Positions 27,118 to 34,775 of a stretch of DNA of 64,000 nucleotides are shown one piece after another (position 1 is the stretch's first letter; the number at the start of each line of letters is the position of its first letter). The position numbers were made by a program, and so were the translations under genes. The stretch is taken from positions 3,348,001 to 3,412,000 of the forward strand of contig NZ_CP020892.1 in NCBI RefSeq assembly GCF_002163625.1, read 5' to 3'. The notes under the pieces were generated by a model. That model saw only the letters and a program-made list of their open reading frames with translations. It was not told where the DNA came from and searched no databases. This DNA is from Pseudomonas sp. M30-35 (lineage in GTDB: Bacteria > Pseudomonadota > Gammaproteobacteria > Pseudomonadales > Pseudomonadaceae).

Positions 27118-27202
27118 ATGTATATTTTGCATGCACCACACTTGACCACCGCTGTTTATCCACCACAATACTTCCTGGCAATCGCCACTGATATCGCAAT
27201 TT

Positions 27203-27223
27203 TTTTGTGCATGATGCACAAAA
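27203..27223. promoter_or_regulatory. 21-bp perfect palindrome in the codB control region
   Basis: TTTTGTGCAT, a central G and ATGCACAAAA form a perfect inverted repeat. It is centred about 88 bases before the predicted sigma-54 start point. It is a good candidate operator for the PucR-type regulator encoded in the operon or for another dimeric activator. Confidence 0.5.
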
Positions 27224-27274
27224 TACTTTGTGACTATCATTCTGTGTGAAGTGGGTATTGAAGAATTAGCGGAC

Positions 27275-27290
27275 TGGCACGCCACCTGCT
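27275..27290 (+). promoter_or_regulatory. Sigma-54 promoter of the codB-pucR-codA operon
   Basis: TGGCACG-ccac-CTGCT matches the RpoN consensus TGGCACG-N4-TTGCW at all but one base, with the required GG and GC dinucleotides ten bases apart. The start point would be near 27301, giving a 28-base leader that contains GGAG before the codB ATG at 27329. Confidence 0.7.
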
Positions 27291-27328
27291 ATGCCAAATA
27301 CTTCACTGACCCCTGTGGAGTTCAACCT

Positions 27329-28612
27329 ATGTCTACCACCAACAACGATAGCGACTACCCGCTCAGCGAAGTCCCGCAAGGCGCACGCAAAGGGCTGTTT
27401 TCGACTTCTATTTTATTGTTCGGCTTTACCTTCTTCACCGCCACCATGTTTGCGGGCGGCAAAATCGGCATGGCATTTGATTTCACATCACTGATCTGGG
27501 CGGCAGTAATTGGTAATTTGTTGCTCGGTCTTTACGCTGCTGTGCTGGGCCTGATCGCCTGTCGCAGCGGTTTGAACTCGGTACTGATGGGCCGCTTTTG
27601 CTTCGGTGAAGTCGGCAGCAAGTTGTCTGATGTACTGCTCGGCTTTACCCAGATCGGTTGGTACGCGTGGGGCACTGCAACCATCGCCATCGTTCTGGTG
27701 AAGATTCTCGGTCTACCAGAAGGACTGACGACAGCGCTGATGGTGCTGTTTGGTTTTGGCTTCTGCATCACCGCATTCATCGGCTACAAAGGCTTGGATA
27801 TGCTTTCACGGGTGGCGGTCCCGGCGATGATGGTGTTGCTCGGTTGTTCATTATGGATTGCCACCCGTGATGCTGGCGGCATGCGCGCTTTGATGGCGAT
27901 CGAACCCAAGGAAAGCATGAGTCTGAGCGTGGCTATCACCATGGTTTTCGGCACCTTTGTCAGCGGTGCAACCCAGGCCACCAACTGGACGCGCTTTGCT
28001 AAAAGCGGCCGAGTGGCGATGCTTGCAAGTTTGTTCGGTTTCTTTATCGGCAACGGCTTGATGATTGTTGCTGGCGCTTACGGCGCCATCGTTTACCAAC
28101 AGCCTGACGTGGTTGAAGTATTGGTGCTGCAAGGGTTGTCGATGGCAGCAGTGGTGATGCTGTTTCTCAACTTGTGGACTACTCAGGACAACACCATCTA
28201 TAACTTCGCCGCCGCTGGCTGCAACTTGCTGCGCACTGGCCGCCGCAAACTGGTGACTGTTGCCGGCGCGGGCATCGGTACATTGCTGGCGATTGCCGGT
28301 ATGTACGAAATGCTGATTCCATTCCTGATTCTACTCGGCTCGATCATTCCACCCATTGGTGGGGTGATCATGGCGGACTTCTTCTACGGCCATAAAGGCC
28401 GTTATCCAAAACTTGCCGACAGCCAATTACCGGCGTTCAACTGGATTGGCCTGAGCGCTTATGTAATTGGCGCGGTGTGCGCGTACATGTCGCCATGGGT
28501 TGCACCGATTGTTGGGATTGGCGTAGCTGCATTTGCTTACATCGTGCTGTCAAAAATACTCAGCCCGGCGCCAGCCAAAAGCGCTGCAAACATCACGGGT
28601 TCAGTTAACTAA
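27329..28612 (+). CDS. codB: Cytosine permease CodB
   Basis: This 427-residue inner-membrane protein has about twelve helices and belongs to the NCS1 (cytosine/purine permease) family. The N-terminus carries the P-L-S-E-V-P-Q-G-A-R-K-G signature just before helix 1, and the G-T-F-V-S-G-A-T-Q-A-T-N-W-T-R-F block near residue 210 is typical. It imports cytosine with a cation. The ATG at 27329 follows GGAG; 33 upstream codons of the same frame cross the promoter and are not coding. The stop is directly followed by the pucR start, so codB, pucR and codA form one operon. Confidence 0.92.
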   Translation: MSTTNNDSDYPLSEVPQGARKGLFSTSILLFGFTFFTATMFAGGKIGMAFDFTSLIWAAVIGNLLLGLYAAVLGLIACRSGLNSVLMGRFCFGEVGSKLSDVLLGFTQIGWYAWGTATIAIVLVKILGLPEGLTTALMVLFGFGFCITAFIGYKGLDMLSRVAVPAMMVLLGCSLWIATRDAGGMRALMAIEPKESMSLSVAITMVFGTFVSGATQATNWTRFAKSGRVAMLASLFGFFIGNGLMIVAGAYGAIVYQQPDVVEVLVLQGLSMAAVVMLFLNLWTTQDNTIYNFAAAGCNLLRTGRRKLVTVAGAGIGTLLAIAGMYEMLIPFLILLGSIIPPIGGVIMADFFYGHKGRYPKLADSQLPAFNWIGLSAYVIGAVCAYMSPWVAPIVGIGVAAFAYIVLSKILSPAPAKSAANITGSVN

Positions 28613-29854
28613 ATGAGCCTCACCGTGGCCGACGTACTGGCGCTTCCCGGCCTCGACAGCATGCGCTTGCGGGCTGGCGAAGCGATGCAGAGCAACCCCG
28701 TACGCTGGCCCTATGTAGCCGAGAACAACAGCATTGCCGAGTGGATAATGGGCGGCGAATTGGTGTTCGTCACTGGCATCAATCACCCGCGCAATGAAGA
28801 AAACCTGTTACTGCTGACGCGCCAGGCACATGAGCGTGGCGCAGCCGGCCTGGTCATTTTGACTGGTCTTGAGTACATCAAGGATATCCCGCAAAGCGTC
28901 ATCGCAACGGCACAGCAGTTGGGCGTGCCACTGATAGAACAACCTTATTCGCTGAAAATGGTGGTGGTCACACAAGCCATCGGCACAGCATTGGTCCAAA
29001 CGCAGATGCTTGGCCGTTCACGCCAACATTTGCTTGAACAATTGCTCGAAGGTGATGTGCAGTCGCTCGACTCACTGCTGCAACGAGCACGCAGCTTAGG
29101 CCTGCCATTGGCGACCGCGCGGCAAGTCGCGCTGCTTAAACTCGAAGGCAGCGAACGTTTAATCGAAGCCTTTGGCGCAGATCAAGCTGAATGTATCCTG
29201 CAACGCAGCCGCGAGCGTTTGCAGCGTGCATTGCATCATCAGTTGGACGCTCTCGGTGAAGCACTGTCTCCGGTATGTCAGGGCGAACACTGGATTGCCC
29301 TGCTCCCAGCCAGCGCGAGGATTGACCAGCAACATAATCGCCAAGCGCTACTGGAATTGATTGAACAGCTCAGTCCAGAACTGGCGCCTCTGCGTCTTTA
29401 CCTAGGCCTGAGCGCAGGTGGTCATGGCCCAGAACATTTTGCTCACGGCTTGCGTGAAGCCCGCCAAGCCTTGGTTGCCGCGCAATCATTCCCTGAGCGT
29501 CTGGGGGTTTGCAGCTTTAACGAGTTGGGTGCGATTGAATTGCTTGGCGCCATTCGTGATCGCAGCGTGCTCGACCAGTTCGTCGACAAGGTGCTCGGCC
29601 CCATCATCAGCGATGACAGCCGCCACGACCCCGTACTAATGCCAACGCTTGAGGCCTGGTTCCACGAGAACGGTAATCTCGCGCTCGCAGCGCAACGCCT
29701 TGGCGTACACCGCAATACCATGAGTTACCGGACGCAGCGCATAGAAACCCTAACCGGCAGTTCATTTACTAATCCCCACGACCGCCTGAATATCAGCCTC
29801 GCTTTGCTGATATGGCGGCTCTCCTCTTCTCGCTCAGCCAGGAGCACTGCATGA
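28613..29854 (+). CDS. PucR-family transcriptional regulator
   Basis: This 413-residue protein has an N-terminal PucR/PurC-regulatory domain (residues 1-120, beginning L-T-V-A-D-V-L-A-L-P-G-L), a central GGDEF-like region and a C-terminal HTH_30 helix-turn-helix (about residues 345-390, with A-A-Q-R-L-G-V-H-R-N-T-M-S-Y-R). PucR proteins sense purine-type metabolites and activate catabolic genes. It sits between codB and codA, starting right after the codB stop and overlapping codA by four bases, so it probably controls its own operon in response to cytosine or uracil. How it works together with the sigma-54 promoter is unclear. Confidence 0.88.
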   Translation: MSLTVADVLALPGLDSMRLRAGEAMQSNPVRWPYVAENNSIAEWIMGGELVFVTGINHPRNEENLLLLTRQAHERGAAGLVILTGLEYIKDIPQSVIATAQQLGVPLIEQPYSLKMVVVTQAIGTALVQTQMLGRSRQHLLEQLLEGDVQSLDSLLQRARSLGLPLATARQVALLKLEGSERLIEAFGADQAECILQRSRERLQRALHHQLDALGEALSPVCQGEHWIALLPASARIDQQHNRQALLELIEQLSPELAPLRLYLGLSAGGHGPEHFAHGLREARQALVAAQSFPERLGVCSFNELGAIELLGAIRDRSVLDQFVDKVLGPIISDDSRHDPVLMPTLEAWFHENGNLALAAQRLGVHRNTMSYRTQRIETLTGSSFTNPHDRLNISLALLIWRLSSSRSARSTA

Positions 29855-31086
29855 ACATTATTAACGCCAGACTACGCGGTCGCGAAGGCCTATACCGAAT
29901 CGTCTTGGAGCAGGGCCGGATCGCAGAAATCAATCTGCACAACCCAACGATTAGCGCGGTATCGGACGACCTTGATGCGGGCGGCAACCTGGTTATTGCA
30001 CCCTTCGTTGAGCCGCATATACACCTTGATGCCACACTCACCGCTGGCGACCCGGCGTGGAACATGAGCGGAACCCTGTTTGAGGGCATAGAACTGTGGG
30101 GCCAACGCAAAGCTCAGGTCACCCACGAAGACACTAAAATGCGAGCTAAAAAAACCATCGACATGCTGGTTGAGCACGGTATCCAGCATGTGCGCACGCA
30201 CGTTGATGTCACTGACCCAACATTGGGCGCACTCAAGGCCATGGTTGAGGTACGCGAAGAAACTCGCCACCTGATCGACCTGCAAATAGTTGCGTTCCCG
30301 CAAGAAGGGATTGAGTCATTCAACAACGGCCGCGCACTGATGGAGCAAGCGGTAGAGTTAGGCGCCGATGTTGTGGGAGGCATTCCACATTTTGAAAATA
30401 CCCGCGATCAAGGCGTTAGCTCAATCAAGTTTTTGATGGACCTGGCCGAGCGTACTGGCTGCCTTGTCGATGTGCATTGCGATGAAACCGATGACCCGCA
30501 TTCGCGCTTTTTGGAAGTGCTGGCCGAAGAGGCTCGAGTGCGCGGCATGGGCGCTCGAGTCACCGCCAGTCACACCACGGCAATGGGTTCATACGATAAC
30601 GCTTACTGCTCGAAGCTGTTTCGTTTGTTAAAAATGTCAGGAATCAACTTCGTCTCATGCCCGACCGAAAGCATTCACTTGCAAGGGCGTTTTGACACTT
30701 ATCCGAAACGTCGCGGGTTAACTCGTGTTGCCGAAATTGATCGCGCGGGGATGAATATCTGCTTCGCTCAAGACTCGATTGTTGACCCATGGTATCCGCT
30801 GGGCAATGGCAATATTCTGCGGATTCTCGAAGCAGGCCTGCACATCTGCCACATGCTGGGTTACGCCGATTTGCTGCGCGCCCTTGATCTGATTACCGAC
30901 AATAGCGCCCGCACGTTAAACCTAGGTGAGCGTTATGGACTGGAAGTCGGTCGCCCTGCCAACCTGCTGCTGTTGTCGGCGCCAAGCGACTACGAAATGA
31001 TTCGCACCCAGGGTTATGCCTTGACCTCGATTCGCGCTGGCAAGGTGATCATGCAGCGCACGCCCGCCAAGGTTGCACGTTTCTAA
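29851..31086 (+). CDS. codA: Cytosine deaminase CodA
   Basis: This 411-residue amidohydrolase converts cytosine to uracil and ammonia. Metal and catalytic residues are in place: H56-x-H58 in P-H-I-H-L-D, H209 and E212 in V-H-C-D-E-T-D, H241 in A-S-H-T-T-A-M, and D308 in F-A-Q-D-S-I-V-D-P-W. The residue after the catalytic Asp is Ser309; the E. coli enzyme has Asp314 there, a position known to affect substrate preference. I believe other Pseudomonas enzymes share the Ser, so this is a clade trait. The ATG overlaps the pucR stop as ATGA. With codB it allows use of cytosine as nitrogen source. Confidence 0.92.
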   Translation: MNIINARLRGREGLYRIVLEQGRIAEINLHNPTISAVSDDLDAGGNLVIAPFVEPHIHLDATLTAGDPAWNMSGTLFEGIELWGQRKAQVTHEDTKMRAKKTIDMLVEHGIQHVRTHVDVTDPTLGALKAMVEVREETRHLIDLQIVAFPQEGIESFNNGRALMEQAVELGADVVGGIPHFENTRDQGVSSIKFLMDLAERTGCLVDVHCDETDDPHSRFLEVLAEEARVRGMGARVTASHTTAMGSYDNAYCSKLFRLLKMSGINFVSCPTESIHLQGRFDTYPKRRGLTRVAEIDRAGMNICFAQDSIVDPWYPLGNGNILRILEAGLHICHMLGYADLLRALDLITDNSARTLNLGERYGLEVGRPANLLLLSAPSDYEMIRTQGYALTSIRAGKVIMQRTPAKVARF

Positions 31087-31128
31087 AGCCGTGCGCCGAG
31101 ATGACAACGGGTTATCTCGGCGCAGTGA

Positions 31129-31989
31129 TTAACGCTTATCCAGCACCTTAACGCTGGCGGTCATACCCGCGCTCAACAAAACTTCTTCCGGCATATTATC
31201 AAGCTTGATGCGCACCGGAATACGCTGCGCCAAGCGCACCCAATTGAAGGTCGGTTCAACATTGGCCAGCAGTTGCGTGTCTGGGCTGGCGTTGCGGTCG
31301 GTAATACCGCGACTGATACTCTGCACTTGACCTTTGAGCGGATACTGATAACTCATTAGCCAAATCTCGACCTCATCGCCTACCGAAATCTTCGGCAGTT
31401 TGGTTTCTTCAAAGTAGGCCTGCACGTAGTAAGAGTCTTCATCCACCAGCGCCAGCACCGGCTCGCCGGTATTCACGTAATTACCTTCCGCCAGCTGCAA
31501 ATTGGTGATGTAACCGTTACGCGTTGCTTGTAATCGGCTGCGCGATACATTCAGCGCGGCTTGTTTCACTTCAGCCTCTGCTTGATGGTATTCAGCCAAA
31601 GCAATTTGCGCGCTGATCTGCGAGTTTTCCCGCAACTCGGCGCTGATTGCCTGCGGCCCCAAGCGAGCACGCCTGGACGCTTCATGCTGGCGCAAATTCA
31701 ACTGTTGCTTGCGGGTCTCCAATACCGCCTTGGCCTGCTCAAGGGCAACATCATAGCGCTCGGGATCAATTTGCATCAGCGGATCGCCGACACTGACTCG
31801 CTGGTTATCCTTGACTGACAAACCCACCACCGCCCCGGAAACGTCAGGCGCAATAGTCACAATATCGGCGCGTACTCGAGCGTCGCGCGTCCATGGCGAA
31901 TACATGTAGTAATTCCATAGCCAATGGCCCGCAAACAATGCAGCCAAAACGACGGCGAGGGTAATGCACACCCGAATAGTTGAACGCAT
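31129..31989 (-). CDS. HlyD/EmrA-family membrane fusion protein (AaeA-like)
   Basis: This 287-residue periplasmic adaptor has one N-terminal anchor helix (residues 5-25), then W-T-R-D-A-R-V-R-A-D-I-V-T-I-A-P-D-V-S-G, the entry to the lipoyl-like domain. A coiled-coil hairpin follows (about 85-130), then the second lipoyl half (N-G-Y-I-T-N-L-Q-L-A-E-G-N-Y-V). It bridges an inner-membrane pump and an outer-membrane channel. The ATG at 31989 is preceded by GGAG, better than an in-frame ATG five codons upstream. It is the last gene of an operon with a DUF1656 protein and a FUSC transporter, the order seen in aromatic acid efflux systems. No outer-membrane partner gene is adjacent. Confidence 0.88.
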   Translation of the reverse strand: MRSTIRVCITLAVVLAALFAGHWLWNYYMYSPWTRDARVRADIVTIAPDVSGAVVGLSVKDNQRVSVGDPLMQIDPERYDVALEQAKAVLETRKQQLNLRQHEASRRARLGPQAISAELRENSQISAQIALAEYHQAEAEVKQAALNVSRSRLQATRNGYITNLQLAEGNYVNTGEPVLALVDEDSYYVQAYFEETKLPKISVGDEVEIWLMSYQYPLKGQVQSISRGITDRNASPDTQLLANVEPTFNWVRLAQRIPVRIKLDNMPEEVLLSAGMTASVKVLDKR

Positions 31990-32006
31990 AAATTGATTCT
32001 CCATGA

Positions 32007-32210
32007 CTAACGCCCAAGCACCGCAACAATGCCTGCTAACACACACACAAACAGCGCCGTATCAAACAGCGCTTCATGCCAGATCCAGCGTGAAGCGCCA
32101 AGGCGTGCAAGCAGCAAACGCAAGACCCCGGTGACCGCAAACGCCAACACCACATAAATAAGAAACGGGCTGAGCAGGACACCGCCTATCGACCACTCAT
32201 GCAAGCCCAT
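32007..32210 (-). CDS. DUF1656 small membrane protein (AaeX-like)
   Basis: This 67-residue protein has two transmembrane helices and starts M-G-L-H-E-W-S-I-G-G-V-L-L-S-P, the DUF1656 hallmark. It is always found between FUSC-type pumps and HlyD adaptors, and its role in the complex is unknown. The ATG at 32210 follows GGAG; a longer frame to 32309 lies inside the transporter gene. It overlaps the end of the FUSC gene by 14 bases and is 17 bases from the adaptor gene. Confidence 0.88.
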   Translation of the reverse strand: MGLHEWSIGGVLLSPFLIYVVLAFAVTGVLRLLLARLGASRWIWHEALFDTALFVCVLAGIVAVLGR

Positions 32211-34185
32211 ATTGCTCTCCTTTGTGAGCACACCAGTTTTTCCATCCGAGCTGTAACTGCAACAAAGCGGCTCGTGCCAAGCGTCGGTCAATACTAGAAG
32301 TATTGGCATCTAGCGCCTGCAATAACGCCTCAACGGCTGCATCCAGGACCTGTTCACGCTCTGGCCCCGGCCCCATTCGTAGCTGTTGATCCAGTTGCTG
32401 CAAGAAATGCTGCTCAGCGACACCAACCGACTTGTTACCCGCCTCAAGACAGGCGCGCAAGTGCAGTAATTCATCCCCCAGATCGAGGCTGGCGATGCCG
32501 TCATCCCAGCGCGTCCGGGTTTCGTCAGGAAGCGCGGGGTAATGCCGCGCCAGCTGTAATAAACGATCAGCAATACGCCCGCCAAACCAGTTTTCGGCGC
32601 CATTCAGAGGGCGTCGAGTCAAACGCCGTAGATCATTCAATGTTGCACTCAATAATCGACCGCCCAACCAGCGTGGGCTACGGATCGAGATCAGCTTGAA
32701 TGCCAGCACGGCAAAGCCAACACCGGCGATTAATGCCAGCGCGGTATTAAGGAAATAAGTGACACTAAAACTCATTTGGTTTTGCGGCGAACACAGCAAA
32801 ATAAAGTGCAGCGCAAAAGAGGTGGCCGTGGCGCCAGTTGCCGGATTGCACATACCTAACGCAGCAAAAAATAACGGGACGCCCATCGCCAAGCAGAGCA
32901 TGGCAAAGCTGCTCAGTTGCGGTAAGACAATCTCACCCACTACAAAAGCAACTGGAATCGCGTAAAAAATCCCGCGCAAGAACATCATGCCGATCTGCGC
33001 CGCATTATCGCGACTGGCAAACAAACTGCAGACCACCGCCGTCATCAATATACCGCCGGAGGCAAAGGTCCAGCCTGTCGCCATCCAGAACGTAGCAAAC
33101 GCCAGGAATGCCAAGGCACTACGCGCGCCGTAAACCAATGCCGTCTGCCAGTCGCTGTGCCATGACAGTGGGTCTGGGGTATTGCGCGGAGCAACCCCCT
33201 GCTCGACTGCGTGCAGCGAGTGATCGGCAACTTGCATGCGTGTGACCAACAGCAATAAGCGCTCCAGGCAGATCTGCTGCACGGGATTCAATCGCTCGCT
33301 CAGTGCGGCCAAACGAACCCGCTCGGCCAGCTCATCCAAACCCGTCATGTGCTCCATATCAAACTGCTCACGCGCAGCGATAATCAGGGGTTCGATACAT
33401 TCTCGCTCTTGCGCACTGAGCTGCCGTAACTGGCGGCCAACCCCGCGGGCAAGGCGCAACATACTGAGTAAATCACGACTCAAGACCCGTAGCGCAGCAG
33501 CACGCTGACGCCCCCGCGTGCCCTCAAACCAGGCATGTTCGCGTTGTGAGTCAACCGCAACAATATGCCCCAGGACTTGCAGTAGGCCTTGTCGCGCATG
33601 CCCCTCTTGAGCCAATGCCAACGAGGCGGCGTTCAAGCCTGCACGCCAGGCCACGTTGGCCTGCTTGATCAGTTGTACCTCGACCCTTTGCGGCCAGATG
33701 ATCGCGCTAGCCGCGGTCGCGCAGAGGATACCCAGAGAGATTTCCGTGCAGCGCGCAACCGCTTGATCAAAAACCGTCAGCGGACTACTGATTGCAGGCA
33801 AGCCAATAATGGCAACAGTGTAGCCTGCAAGCACAAAGGCATATGACCAGGCGCTGCGGAGCATGGTTGAAGAGGCAGTACACATCGCCAACCAGATCGC
33901 GAGCGCCCCGATAAACACCCACGGCGTCTGTGCAAAAAGACCGATGAACACCACGGACATAATGGTTCCGATCATGGTGCCGACCATTCGCGCCAAGCCT
34001 TTCTGTACGACCATGCCTGACAACGGCTGCGCCACGATGATCGCAGTCATCATCGCCCACACCGGTTGTTCCAGCCCAAAACGCATCGCGCACCACAGCG
34101 CCAACCCGGCTCCCAGCAGGGTTTTAATTGCAAATTGTATGGCTTGTCGGCTAGGCGCAATGAAGGCCAGTAAAGCGTGGGGCAT
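32197..34185 (-). CDS. FUSC-family (AaeB-like) efflux transporter
   Basis: This protein of about 662 residues has two clusters of membrane helices (about residues 15-165 and 350-500), each followed by a cytoplasmic helical domain, the arrangement of the fusaric acid resistance / AaeB family. Typical segments are W-A-M-M-T-A-I-I-V-A-Q-P near residue 42 and R-M-V-G-T-M-I-G-T. Such pumps export aromatic carboxylic acids such as p-hydroxybenzoate. I chose the ATG at 34185; a GTG eight codons upstream is possible but has no ribosome site. With the DUF1656 and HlyD genes it forms a complete inner-membrane efflux unit. No LysR regulator is next to it. Confidence 0.88.
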   Translation of the reverse strand: MPHALLAFIAPSRQAIQFAIKTLLGAGLALWCAMRFGLEQPVWAMMTAIIVAQPLSGMVVQKGLARMVGTMIGTIMSVVFIGLFAQTPWVFIGALAIWLAMCTASSTMLRSAWSYAFVLAGYTVAIIGLPAISSPLTVFDQAVARCTEISLGILCATAASAIIWPQRVEVQLIKQANVAWRAGLNAASLALAQEGHARQGLLQVLGHIVAVDSQREHAWFEGTRGRQRAAALRVLSRDLLSMLRLARGVGRQLRQLSAQERECIEPLIIAAREQFDMEHMTGLDELAERVRLAALSERLNPVQQICLERLLLLVTRMQVADHSLHAVEQGVAPRNTPDPLSWHSDWQTALVYGARSALAFLAFATFWMATGWTFASGGILMTAVVCSLFASRDNAAQIGMMFLRGIFYAIPVAFVVGEIVLPQLSSFAMLCLAMGVPLFFAALGMCNPATGATATSFALHFILLCSPQNQMSFSVTYFLNTALALIAGVGFAVLAFKLISIRSPRWLGGRLLSATLNDLRRLTRRPLNGAENWFGGRIADRLLQLARHYPALPDETRTRWDDGIASLDLGDELLHLRACLEAGNKSVGVAEQHFLQQLDQQLRMGPGPEREQVLDAAVEALLQALDANTSSIDRRLARAALLQLQLGWKNWCAHKGEQYGLA

Positions 34186-34727
34186 AACTGCGTCCGAAAG
34201 ATGGCTCACATATGAAAATAGCGGATTGACACCAACAAGCCTCTAAAACTTTCGCGCAAGCTATTGCGAGGCTAGAAAGATGGCTCATTCACGACCCACA
34301 AAGTCGCGTGCGGCCCAACCGCTTTCACAGCTTGCTATCTGCACGTTTGTTGCGCGCTAACATTTCAACGGCTTAGAAAAGCGCTTCGCGCAGCAATTAT
34401 TAGTCAGCTAACTAAATTCGTCCAGCCCAAGCTAACAATTCTGCGAAATAGACTGGCGAGAATTTTAGACGGTGCGAGTCCTCAACGACGGCTTGAAGCG
34501 CACCGCTTGCAGATTACCGGGGCTTGCGACCTGGGTACTGCACACCCGAGGTACAACGACAAAGTTATAGCCCAAGTCGTAAATCATGGATCGCGTGAAA
34601 ACAATAAGGCACACGGTTTTCAGCACAGGCGACGTTATTAACCTCTGCTAACAATCTGCCAAGATCAATCGTTAAACGGCGGCACGTCTAAACTAAAACA
34701 CAGCGAAGCTATGTTTATCCACGAAGC
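34186..34727. other. Gene-free stretch upstream of the efflux operon
   Basis: About 540 bases with no plausible gene in any frame. It should contain the efflux operon promoter close to 34200, though I cannot identify hexamers. The segment AAGCCTCTAAAACT near 34230 loosely recalls the end of the MITE-like repeat, but no further match follows. The rest shows no RNA-like structure I could recognise. Confidence 0.35.
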
Positions 34728-34756
34728 TTCAGCCAGTCTGCTCCAGACTGGCTGAA
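34728..34756 (-). terminator. Hairpin after the flavin oxidase gene
   Basis: TTCAGCCAGTCTG (34728-34740) and CAGACTGGCTGAA (34744-34756) form a perfect 13-bp stem with a three-base loop, about 20 bases after the oxidase stop. No T-run follows on the minus strand, so termination strength is uncertain. Confidence 0.6.
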
Positions 34757-34775
34757 TATCAGTCCGTAGACTCAA

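Noticed and set aside
34225..34245. Fourth copy of the MITE-like repeat
   Set aside because: Only AAGCCTCTAAAA recalls the end sequence; no interior block follows.
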